Shown: in pieces, positions 11,801-20,744 of the stretch
Numbering within the stretch: the stretch's first letter is position 1
How the letters are laid out: each line of letters starts with the position of its first letter
Origin: Acanthaster planci
Lineage: Eukaryota > Echinodermata > Asteroidea > Valvatida > Acanthasteridae
Length of the DNA: 64,000 bases
Direction: 5' to 3'
Assembly (NCBI RefSeq): GCF_001949145.1
Contig: NW_019091362.1
Coordinates: 310,670-374,669, forward strand
The notes under the pieces: generated by a model
What the model was told of the DNA's origin: nothing
Seen by the model: only the letters and a program-made list of their open reading frames with translations
The model's database searches: none
Translations under genes and position numbers: made by a program

Positions 11801-14800
11801 AAAATCAGCAATCTGTAGAATTGCCACTTAAGTTCTTGACTTCATACAGTACACCAATATATAAGACCCTTGCAAGCACACGATACTACGGCTAAAGAAT
11901 AGCATAAGCTGGAACTGTATCAGGACAAAGCGACTTTAAAATCTTAATAGATGGTACTATGGCAACAAATAGTGTGAGTACATGTACAGTATAGACACAA
12001 GTACTTTACAAGCTATAAGTACATGTACTTACTCCAGGCTTGTAAAAATTCAGACCACAAAATATATTGCTACAGGATCAACATATGAAGGAGGAGTAGA
12101 AAGTAGGAAATGATCCTATGATCCACGTTACCATGACTACGCTTTCCCAGATTCATCTATTTATGCCGTAATGATATTCCAACACAAATAGCAAATCTCC
12201 CATCCATTAAACATTCATGCAAACCTAAGCTACAGTCAGATATATTTGGCTGTACATGTACATGTATGTTTCTGCCCCCCCATTCTTTTGACAAACACAC
12301 GTAAATATGTACTTGTACAAGAACATCAAGTTGGACTACCGGCAATTATGCTCATCCCTTTGCAAAAACAGAGCTTCGCCCTACCTCTGAGAGATATTCA
12401 ATTTGCTTAAATTGCAGTAGGACACTACAGCACACCTTAGCCACTATAAGCTACCCCAGTACCATTTCACCATATTACAGCTTCATGTCACTATTTACTG
12501 CATTCTGGAAACTTCACAAGGCTCTAAGGCCACCTGTTGGCATGGGTATCATTTGGTTACTCAATGAATTGGTCTAAGTGTAAACTACTTCGCTAAATTT
12601 TTCTGTTCAATTTATTATAAACCACATTGTCAAAATGAATGTTTCCTTCACACAAGGCAAAAGAGATCAGCCAAAGACATCTTAAAAACAAAATTCTGAA
12701 CAGAATTCCCGGCAAAGAACCTTTTTGACGGGTGAATGTCCTGAAATTACTATTACCTTGGTGGACTTGTTTATCATCAATTAATCCTTTCATTAAAATA
12801 AGTATTTTATAAGGAAAATCTGGCTGTTTAATTGACCGAAATTGTAATCAAAAATAGAACAATTAGTGGATTGAAACAATAATTGAAAACTTGCAGGTCT
12901 ACAAGGTTTCAAGACCAAAACAGCGCTACATGTCATGTATGGGAGTGTACATGTACTTAGTACCCCGCCGGTAGATACACTTTGGTACATGTACATGCAG
13001 TGATACATTGTGCATATGAGCAAGTGCAACTCAAGACCTACGTGTTTGTACCTGTATACATGAATGTAACTGGTGACCTAGAAATTAAACATCTATTTAA
13101 GGTGCTACTCCAATTTTAAGGGGTGGTGATGAGCCTACATTGTATGCATCTCCACCCTACCGGTACCTTACACCATACCCGGTACAAGCACTGAGGAATC
13201 CACCCTACCGGTACCTCACACCATACCCGGTACAAGCACTGAGGAATCCACCTACCGGTACTTCACACCATACCCGGTACAAGCACTGAGGAATCCACCC
13301 TACCGGTACTTCACACCATACCCGGTACAAGCACTGAGGAATCCACCCTGCCGGTACCTCACACCGTACCCGGTACAAGCACTGAGGAATCTACCCTGCC
13401 GGTACCTCACACCGTACCCGGTACCAGCATGGAGGAATCCATCCTACCGGTACCTCGCACAGTACCCAGTACCAGCATGGAGGAATGACATCACAAAACA
13501 GGACTTTTCCACACATTTTTCAAGTAATTGTGGGTGGGTCTTCTAGACCTGCATTAAGGGGACAATTTCTTGTGTTAGGAAACTACGAGTAAGAAAAACA
13601 TTGTGGGGATGAAATTTGAAATGTGGGGACAAAAATTTATCCGCATCACGTTGTTGGTCCCCATAGCATTACAGTATGTTTCTCAACATGACCGTGTGTG
13701 GTTCCCATAACCCAGTGACAAGTACATATATCACATGCACTGTACATGTGCATGTATGTGTGAGTGCATGAACATGTGTATAACATGATGTACATGTATC
13801 CTCGACAGAATTTGCTTGATGTTTCAGAGTAAGATTCTCATGTATCCTACCTCAATCAGTTGGTCAAAAATAGTGCAAGGATCTCCCTTGAAGGTATACA
13901 ATCTCCCACCAACTTCTTTGAGTCTTCTGTCTATGTCTTCCAAGGCTTCATAGAGAAACCGCCATCGATTGAAACCACACACTTTGGTCCCTGAGAAATA
14001 ACGATACCAAGGAAATTGCATGAAGAATAAGTTCATAATGTACATGTACATGTAGCTAAACAGTATTTCTGTTGATTTTGTTGGTGTAATGTTATGGTAA
14101 TAGTCCAGGTACTGGGACATGTACATGCCAGTGTAAAGTGGGTTTTTTCTACTGTTAGTGGCATACCAAGTCCAAATTACAGGGCTAAAGAGGGGAGCCC
14201 TCAGTCATGTTCTGGCATACGTGTACATGCGATTTCAAGCAATATACCGGTACACACAAAACTCTCTGAGCGCATTTTTGAAGCTTTGAAGGCGTGCACT
14301 GGTACCATATCAGTATCTCTCCAAACAAAATAATGAGACTAATAAAATAAACATTTGCCTATTAGAGGAGATTCTCAAGGCAAAATAAGCGATGAACCGA
14401 ATAACTAAACAAGGAAACTGCAGTGTGTCATGCACTGGCGTTCAGTGAACCTCAGCTTGTATGGTACACTTGTCATGCTCTCATCAAAATCTGATTAGAT
14501 ACATGTTGTACTGTACCTGTTGATACAAATGCCTCCACTGCATATCAACAGATTCCGACAAGCTTAACTGTAAACAGGGAAAACTGAGAGATCTAAAATG
14601 CCAAATTATTTCACATGCAAAATGCCTTTTGGCCACACTTGAGCTGCTGGTGCGACTGTATGCACACACATTTCTTTGACTGATATTGCCATATCATGTA
14701 CACGCAAACAACTCGGTTTTAAAATCCTATTACAAGTACTTGTAGAAGGCAATAATATTTATTGACAATAGTGTTTGTTTATAATAATAAACAAACACTT

Positions 14801-16562
14801 GTAAAGCGCCACCTATCTAGAAAACTAATCCGAGGCGCTAGAAAAGAATGTGAAATCAGATTGATGTCACTTGTGAACTACAAAATAAAAATGCTTTAAC
14901 AGAAAAGTTTTCAAGTTTGATTTAAATGTTTCTTCTGAGATCATTTAATTTTTTTTTATTTTATTTTTATTCTGGTTTATTCAATTTGGAAGGTTGTTCC
15001 ACAGCACTGGTGCAGCAGATGAAAAGGCCCCTTCTTCCATAGGCAGTCTGTGTTCTCGGAATCTCAAGCAGATTCTTGTGTAATGAGCACAAGTTGCGTT
15101 GTGGTGCATAGGGTGTAATGAGGCCACTCAAAATAACTCAATCCTTGAACAATTTTCCAGGTTAACAGGAGAATCTTGAATTCGACCCGCTCCCGGAAAG
15201 ACAACCAATTTAGATGTTGCAAAACTGGCGAGATGTGGTCAAATTTATTTGATTTTGACAAGACTCGGGCAGCTGCATTTAGAGTGCGCTAGAGTTTGTC
15301 AAACTGATAAGATTTAAAAATTCTACCCTGACTGTACATATGTACCTAGTTGTAATTCAGGTACATGTACACGTGCACATGTAAAAACGTGGCACTATCT
15401 GCCCCAAAAGGAAATTAAAAACAGCCTCATACATGTACACGCACTAGAGCCAAAAAAAACTCCAGACGGGTCAGGGAAGGTGGTTTTCAACCAAGCTCAT
15501 GTACGTGTACGTGTAAGTGCCCAGCACACAGGCAAAGACCATACATGTACATGTATACCGCTATGAACATCCAAACAGAAATTGGTAACATTCCGAAGGC
15601 AGACTGCATGTGAAAACATACTCTCTCTTGTTCCCGCTCAGTGGGAATACATTTACATGTATGTTGATGACATGATGTGAATGACGTACATGCACATGTA
15701 TACATGTACATCCGGGAAAACTTACTTGATATTATTAGTCTTACAGCGACTATGGGGAACGATACCACACAAACTGCGAGCACATTTTTAGCCAAACTAC
15801 GTGTATCTCGTACTGTATTTGTTTAATTTACATATAAATTGTCTTGAATACTGAATACAAATGTAATCACAGATCAAGTCTGAGTATTCCCTGGATTCAA
15901 CGATACCTTCATTATTTTTCATGAATTGGTTCTGATTTACTTTTTGGCAGCTGTTGATCTTGACCGTACAAGTCTCTTCTTTTAAGGTTTTTGAAGTCTC
16001 GCTGCCTACATGCACTGCCAGTGGGCATTATTTTTAAGTGGAGTCAGTCCACAATGTTTGCATATTGAGTGCTGGATTATGCAGTTTAAATTCAAGAAAA
16101 TAAAACGTACTAAAGTGTGGGTTGAACAGATGGGCCTTTTAGCTATTACAAAATGTTGTCGATGTGTAAATGACTTTCAACACAGAATTAAAGCTACACC
16201 ACTTCTAGAGGAAATAATTTGTACAGTTAAGCACCTCTGAGTAAAATATTTTACAGATCAAGGTTTGCAAGTTGAAACAATGTCAGCCCTATGCATTAAG
16301 TACTGAACACTGCCATACATGTACATGTACATGGTGTACGAGTACCGTACATCGTAATCAGAACAATTAAATTTCTTCCATTTTGGCACATACCTGCAAC
16401 CTCGCCATCAAAGATGAATACAGGGTACAACTCACTGGCAAGATTAATGGCATCGATAAAGCTAGGGTTGTCATGGAGACGAAGACCATGGCGAAACCAA
16501 TGAACGGCGATGGTTCCTTTCTTTCTGTCTTCATCTGTGCCCGAGGCTGGTCTAGCAGGCAT
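2749..16562 (-). CDS. cry: Cryptochrome, Drosophila-like light-sensing type, 11 coding exons
   Basis: Flavin-binding blue-light receptor of the photolyase/cryptochrome family. Coding exons in order: 16562-16394, 13990-13851, 10808-10666, 9665-9493, 7574-7474, 6527-6387, 6031-5864, 5443-5303, 4897-4740, 3830-3637, 2867-2749. They sum to 1647 nt, giving 548 residues plus TAG, and every splice phase agrees; Drosophila CRY has 542 residues. The N-terminal photolyase-like alpha/beta domain spans about residues 20-150 and the FAD-binding helical domain about 240-500. Visible motifs are [34 protein letters not shown] and the [12 protein letters not shown] block. Cys406 sits where Drosophila CRY has Cys416; photolyases and vertebrate-type CRYs have Asn there. 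The Trp electron-transfer tetrad is W333, W384, W387 and W410. The last exon carries a tail resembling the Drosophila tail that docks at the flavin pocket. The start is the first ATG of exon 1; an AG 17 bases upstream suggests a separate 5'UTR exon. Family certain, subtype very likely. Confidence 0.95.
3637..3830 (-). CDS. cry: cry coding exon 10
   Basis: Residues 445-509 plus one base: [20 protein letters not shown], then [11 protein letters not shown], the end of the helical domain. Acceptor ttgtag|GAAATT. A stop follows four codons later if read through, but a consensus donor (AAAT|gtaagc) joins in frame to exon 11, which carries the expected tail. Both a short read-through form and the spliced form are possible. 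Confidence 0.92.
4190..4600. repeat. Imperfect tandem repeat of about 137 bp with GACCTTT motifs
   Basis: Three units start near 4234, 4371 and 4511, each with tgaccttt(a/g)..cttgacctt followed by a similar AT-rich stretch (caaagtat.tctcaagt.atca). Divergence is high. It lies in the cry intron between exons 10 and 9. Confidence 0.6.
4740..4897 (-). CDS. cry: cry coding exon 9
   Basis: Residues 393-444 plus two bases. It carries [19 protein letters not shown], with Cys406 beside the flavin and W410, the fourth tetrad position. A Cys-containing loop ([10 protein letters not shown]) precedes [11 protein letters not shown]. Acceptor ccatcag|GTTTTC, donor GTCAG|gtgaga. Confidence 0.95.
5173..5262 (-). 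pseudogene. Decayed partial copy of cry exon 8 in the following intron
   Basis: This segment repeats 5266-5371, the 3' half of exon 8 with its donor, at clear similarity (shared gagtccttcctc and cagctaat). A gap of about nine bases has removed part of the GDLW region. It still ends in a donor-like gtgaaac. It looks like a local tandem duplication that has since decayed. Confidence 0.7.
5303..5443 (-). CDS. cry: cry coding exon 8
   Basis: Residues 346-392: [15 protein letters not shown], then [17 protein letters not shown] with tetrad members W384 and W387. It is 47 codons, phase 0. Acceptor tgtaaag|GGTGAA, donor AAG|gtgaag. A decayed partial copy lies in the next intron at 5173-5262. Confidence 0.95.
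5862..5863 (-). other. Non-canonical GC splice donor of cry intron 7
   Basis: The intron from 5863 down to 5444 begins GCGAGT after ATAGAG and ends in aaag. The reading frame and family alignment allow no other donor nearby. GC-AG introns are a known minority class handled by the major spliceosome. Confidence 0.85.
5864..6031 (-). CDS. cry: cry coding exon 7 (GC donor)
   Basis: Residues 290-345 with [11 protein letters not shown] and W333, the outermost member of the Trp tetrad. It is 56 codons, phase 0. The acceptor is gcaacag|CTGAAC. The donor reads ATAGAG|gcgagt, a GC donor. A GT two codons further on would put the next exon out of frame into a stop, so the GC site is the only choice that joins KWIE to GETGYPW. 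Confidence 0.92.
6387..6527 (-). CDS. cry: cry coding exon 6
   Basis: Residues 243-289. It carries [19 protein letters not shown], the flavin phosphate-binding segment. It is exactly 47 codons with phase 0 at both ends. Acceptor ttacag|GCTTTC, donor GAG|gtatat. Confidence 0.95.
6805..6997. mobile_element. MITE-like element with about 50-bp terminal inverted repeats
   Basis: The left end AACCAAAACTGTTTATAGAG and the right end, read in reverse, AACCAGAGCTGTTTATAGAG match. The inverted repeat continues through GGAACCAAAAT on both sides. The element is about 190 bp with no coding capacity and lies in the cry intron between exons 6 and 5. No clear target duplication was found, so the superfamily is unknown. 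Confidence 0.75.
7474..7574 (-). CDS. cry: cry coding exon 5
   Basis: Residues 209-242, including [13 protein letters not shown], the conserved GGE(T/S)-A-L start of the FAD-binding domain. Acceptor tttcaag|GTCC, donor GCT|gtaagt. Confidence 0.93.
9493..9665 (-). CDS. cry: cry coding exon 4
   Basis: Completes residue 151 and runs to residue 208. It holds [12 protein letters not shown], the linker between the alpha/beta and helical domains, then a variable loop ending in FQDI. Acceptor catatcag|AGTCA, donor ATAG|gtacgt. Confidence 0.94.
10005..10140. repeat. Dispersed repeat, copy 2, opposite orientation
   Basis: Reverse-complement relative of 2396-2565, in the cry intron between exons 4 and 3. 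Nothing coding. Confidence 0.55.
10370..10439. mobile_element. Diverged 70-bp relative of the TTAA hairpin element
   Basis: It starts TTAACCCTAATAGTCCTGAA and ends TTAGGGTTAA, but the arms no longer pair fully. It lies in the cry intron between exons 4 and 3. A more degraded relative without the left TTAA is near 59081-59152. Confidence 0.55.
10666..10808 (-). CDS. cry: cry coding exon 3
   Basis: Residues 104-150 plus two bases. It contains [13 protein letters not shown] and VSHTLWDPN, both close to the matching Drosophila segments. Acceptor accag|GAATGG, donor AATGA|gtaag. Confidence 0.95.
11434..11494. repeat. Polypyrimidine tract
   Basis: About 60 bases of almost pure T/C on the plus strand, in the cry intron between exons 3 and 2. 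It creates a spurious poly-Phe / poly-Lys open frame. Confidence 0.9.
13152..13487. repeat. 48-bp minisatellite, 7 units, in a cry intron
   Basis: Seven consecutive units end in GGAATC/GGAATG at 48-base spacing, with one 47-base unit. Each unit carries ACCGGTAC and TACCCGGTAC motifs. It lies in the intron between exons 2 and 3. The last two units differ most, with AGCATGGAGG replacing AGCACTGAGG. Confidence 0.95.
13851..13990 (-). CDS. cry: cry coding exon 2
   Basis: Residues 57-103, including [15 protein letters not shown], the N-domain helix typical of cryptochromes. The acceptor is ttatttctcag|GGACC and the donor GAG|gtagga. It enters at phase 1 and leaves at phase 0. The flanking introns carry dense TACATGTA motifs and, on the downstream side, the 48-bp minisatellite. 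Confidence 0.94.
14770..15310 (-). mobile_element. 3' end of a CR1/L2-like non-LTR retrotransposon (fragment)
   Basis: Minus-strand frames encode the typical C-terminal end of a LINE reverse transcriptase: [14 protein letters not shown] followed by [15 protein letters not shown] frame-shifted stretch like the usual RT end follows, then a short 3'UTR with gcgctttacaagtgtttg and an ATT-rich tail near 14780. It is 5' truncated, carries frameshifts, and lies in cry intron 1. Clade assignment is by motif only. Confidence 0.75.
16394..16562 (-). CDS. cry: cry coding exon 1
   Basis: Encodes residues 1-56 plus one base. It starts at an ATG (16560-16562) followed by a short polar leader ([16 protein letters not shown]), then the first beta strand and the [12 protein letters not shown] motif. 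The donor is gttgcag|gtatgt. A plausible acceptor (gtggtcag) lies 17 bases upstream of the ATG, so an untranslated exon further up is likely, but I could not locate it. Confidence 0.93.
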
Positions 16563-18461
16563 GTTGATGTTGGCAAACCTGACCACAAAACAGAAAGATG
16601 CAACCCAATGTAAAGCACAAACTAGGTACCGGCACTCTGTCTTGTCTTCATTTCAGTGGAAAGAAGGAATCTTAATACTCTGAGGCTTCACAATCAAATC
16701 CATTCAAAAAGTATTTGATTCTTAAAGAAGAGAAAAGAGTTTTACATGTGATACCCCAATATTTTATCCACAGGGGCCCAAGATGTGCAGAACTGTAGGA
16801 GTAGACAACACTTACGTGTATGTATACATGTAGCCTCTACACACACACACATATTGCTTTTATACATTGTACACAACTTGTACGTACATGTACGGTACTT
16901 TTTAAAAATGGTCACAAAAGCAAAATTTAGGCAAACTAACATTGCAAATCTTTTCCCCACTCTCATGAAAATATTAATCTGGATCAAAATGGACAAAACG
17001 TCTTTACACGTACAATGTACAGTACATATGATCAATACAAACATAACATTAATTACAAAGGTTCCCAATATACATGTACATGTATCGGAACATGTACTGT
17101 AATCAGAACCAGTAAGCCTCTAAGTGTTTGAATTTTTATACATTATTAATTTTGTTCCTTCTTGATCATGGTTTACAGAAACAAACATTAACTTTTTGTC
17201 AAACTCCTGTGCAAGGTTCAATCCACAATTACACAGAAGAAAGCAGTCACTTGACTGCTTGCATGGAGAGTTTTTACAATTTGTTATTCGTCTACAAGTA
17301 CATGTATGTACAAGTACCTTTTAACTACAACTCACATCCATATTCTCCTTAATATTATTTGAGAGGGTTTGGTTTCCAAAGCTTTTGATAGTTCTCTTCT
17401 ACCTTCAAAGAAGCCTTTAATTTCACAAAATGGTTTTTATATCAAAATGAAAAAAAATTAAGCAAACATTCACATTATTTGATTAAACAAATCAACTAAA
17501 TACGATCTGTGCACCTACTTGTTGTAAAAGACTGACTTTAAGATTTTAACCAGTAGCACAATGCACTACATGTAGATACCAGTTTTTATTTATCATTAGA
17601 TAGGTCAGGCAAAATACAAGACAATGAAAAAATAACTATGTGACAATACTGAAATTCAATTTCTTAAAACTGCAAAACATGTACAGTATACTGTACATGT
17701 ACCCTAGTTACAATGTAACAATATACATTGTAATTTGTATGTATTTAATGATATGAAATGGCCTTGCAAACAGCAGAGCTGTGTGTGCAAATCTGAAGCA
17801 CATTCTTCATGCAATGTAACCTTCATCAACACAATTTTACATGCAGTGGATCTCTTAAGAATGAACAGATACATTTGTAATACTGACAATAAATGTAGTG
17901 TGAAAACTTGTCCAGTTTTTCAGACCTCAGGATTGAAGGTGGAAGGAATTTATTTCCAAGGTGTAATCCTTCAAATGTCATAACTGCTGTATTGTGGGAC
18001 ATGTTTTGAAAACGTAAGGGACACATAGACTGCTACATGTATGTGTATCCAAGGTGTATAAAGCATCATAGCCTGTATGACAACAGTCACAACTTGTTTT
18101 GTCTTATCTCTTTCTTGGTTTTTTCACTGTTTTTCTGAGGGAAATTGATCTTTAAACATCAGTGAATAGCGGCCCCTGCATTATCCTGTACATTACGGGG
18201 CGTGTGTATGTCTACACATGATATCAGACCACTTGTGGCTTGTGATATCCAACAGTGAATGTAACATGTGGTCATGTCACCCTGTCATGTGATTTTTGGG
18301 CCAAAGAAAAAAATTTATTCGAGACAGAGGTAGGAAAAGTGTGTACTTTATTCATTTGAGGCAGAAAAGTGCTCAAAATGTAAAGAAGGGCTTCTTAAAA
18401 CTAACCTGATGAGGTCGTATTTATTTATATTTATTTATTTATTTAAGTCTTTCTGGTAATG

Positions 18462-18490
18462 AAACCAAGGATTCCTCAAAAAAGCCCTAG
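18462..18490. repeat. Left target-site duplication of the SINE
   Basis: aaaccaaggattcctcaaaa and then gccctag. The matching copy is at 18715-18742 with two changed bases and a one-base length difference. Confidence 0.7.
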
Positions 18491-18714
18491 GCACTGTAGC
18501 TTGCAAATCTGAAGAAACCTGTAGAGAGGAGACAATGAGAAGCAGTTACAGTTTTAGAGGTGGGAGGAAAACCCCAGAGGAATATTCTGAGGAAAACCCA
18601 CAGAATCAGGTAGGGACTGAAAACACAATCCACATGTGGACCGGGCCAGGGATCGAATGCGGGACCACAGATGTGGAAGATGAGGAAAGAACCACTATGC
18701 CAACCTGACCCCCA
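18491..18714 (-). mobile_element. tRNA-derived SINE with target-site duplication
   Basis: Read on the minus strand it begins ggtcaggtTGGCATAGTGGT, a good RNA polymerase III A box, and has ATTCGATCCC as a B box about 40 bases later, as in tRNA-derived SINEs. It is flanked by near-identical direct repeats, aaccaaggattcctcaaaa (18463 and 18716), each followed by a gccctag shared by both copies. An ATTT-rich stretch precedes the left copy. Confidence 0.75.
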
Positions 18715-18742
18715 AAACCAAGGATTCCTCAAAAGTGCCCTA
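18715..18742. repeat. Right target-site duplication of the SINE
   Basis: Direct copy of 18462-18490 on the other side of the SINE. Confidence 0.7.
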
Positions 18743-19744
18743 GTCTTAGATCAGTGAATATTGTATATTCAAAAAAATTCTTGGGTCCTGATTTCAAATC
18801 AAAATTTGCTGAGGTGAGTTTTGATTATTGCAAAATTCGGCATTCCTAACACATTACCAGTCAGTCAACGGCAGTTGGTGTGATGAAAATAGTAACCACT
18901 CTCACACATGCATCATGTCAATGTACATGTACGTGCGCACTTCACCAAATTAAAAACAAATTGCTAAAAGCAAGTTTATAAAACATGTCTTAAGAGGCAC
19001 CTCTGGAAATGGTCCTTGTTCATTGCCTTCTTAAAAAATGAGAGCTTACCAGAAAGAATCATTTCACAGGTCATATCGTCCGATAACTACATTATCTTTC
19101 AACCAAGTACACTGTATGCTTTTCATCACTCATTTCTAAGTTCCTTTTTGACGGCTGCAAATGACAGATTGTAGTAAGAATTATTTTCATTAAGAAAAAA
19201 AAAATACATCCCTAAACAATTCTAATCCTTAAGGCTTTCCTTGGTAAACAACTTGCAATCATAACTTTGAGGTTAGGAACAAGGAACAAAGCAAAACACC
19301 ATGCATAATGCTTCTTGTCAACAAATCTGCAAAGTTCAGAAACATTCCTAGAGAAGACAGAGAGGGCAGATTCATTCCTATCGCTTCATAATCCACCCAC
19401 TGACATAAAAAAGAAAATACATTTATTCTGGTAATAATTTCAACGGACTTTCAGCATTTCAATTATGTTACAATGCCATTGAATCACACCTGCATATAAT
19501 AGCGATGTAATCTCCGACAGCCAGAGTTATGAATGAACTGACTACATGAAAACCTGCTCCATCCATATATTTACAATGTAATTTTTAGCCAGACAAATAC
19601 ACAAATGTAAATTAGTTTTTGGTCTCAAAAGACAAGACAACAACAGCTTGCAATTTCCCAGCCAGACCAGCATTCATTTGAACAAATTGGATATCATTTC
19701 AATCTCTTTGGGAAAGAAGCCTACAGATTAGAGTTTTCAATTAC

Positions 19745-19803
19745 TTAACCCTAACAGTCCTCAATCCTTCACCTGTTGGAGGACTGAGGACTGTTAGGCT
19801 TAA
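19745..19803. mobile_element. 59-bp TTAA-flanked hairpin element, copy 2
   Basis: Same length as copy 1 and almost the same sequence (TTAACCCTAACAGTCCTCAA at the left end, closing with a near-identical arm and TTAA). Intergenic. Confidence 0.75.
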
Positions 19804-20493
19804 TGGCAGTATACGGGCATAGGTACCTGTACAGAGGGAACAGAGTCCACGGAAAAGCCAACGTCTTACTGGAGACAAGTCGCGTGAACACTCCTGCACT
19901 AAGATCTGAAGAAGGTTATGAAGGCAAAGTGAAGGACAGAAACTGGTTGGATGGAAGGCAAGCAGTAAATGCGAACACTCACTGCATCAAGGAAGTACAT
20001 GTACCGGTATACTGTACATATACATGTACTGTAGAGAGCGAACTGATTTGCCGTGTCTCTCAGCCTCAGCAATCCATCAGAATCACTCCATCAGATCTGA
20101 TTGGTCAGTTTCCCACTAATATCTACTGCATGCAGTCACAAGAGAGTTGGTTGTACACACAAACACAGTACATGTATGTATGAGATCAGTGGTGTTTCCA
20201 AGTTTTCAGTCAAGGGAGGGGGCAAAGTGGGAGTTGTTTTTTGCATAAAGGAATTCCCTCATACACAAACATGGTGTCTGTATGGAGAAACCTCTGTATG
20301 CACACGTACAGGTACACTAAGTTAAAGGCTACGGCGTCGGAAGTGTTGCCCCTTTCACTTTCTTTTAAAAAGCCAACAACCAAGGGTAGGGGATATTGAA
20401 TGTACCAGTACAGATTGTCCATTTGAAATTGTTTCATTTACACATGACTTACATGTATATGGATTTAGGCATGTACGGTAAGATTGACATAGA

Positions 20494-20744
20494 CAATTCC
20501 ACAAATTAGGGGTCCATTTCTTTTGTGTGTCCCTGTCACATCTGACATATGATTTGGTAAGTACAAAATACATTTTCTAATTTCCAAGAGTGATGAATTA
20601 ATGCAAATTACCTGCCAAACAATAGTACATGTACTAGTTTAGAATAAATTCCAGTGATATTTCAATGTCAAATAGCAAACATCAGATGTAACAGGGACAC
20701 AAAAATGTCACACTTTTGGACCCCTAATTTCTGGAATTACCCAC
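20494..20744. mobile_element. MITE-like element (GGGGTCCA family), copy 1
   Basis: The left arm ATTCCACAAATTAGGGGTCC and the reversed right arm ATTCCAGAAATTAGGGGTCC pair, and the inverted repeat continues through TGTGTCCCTGT.ACATCTGA. A second copy, related along its length, lies at 58168-58410. Confidence 0.75.

Noticed and set aside
2749-16562. Photolyase (DNA repair) instead of cryptochrome
   Set aside because: Cys at the flavin N5 position and the C-terminal docking tail are cryptochrome features. Close match to the Drosophila type throughout.
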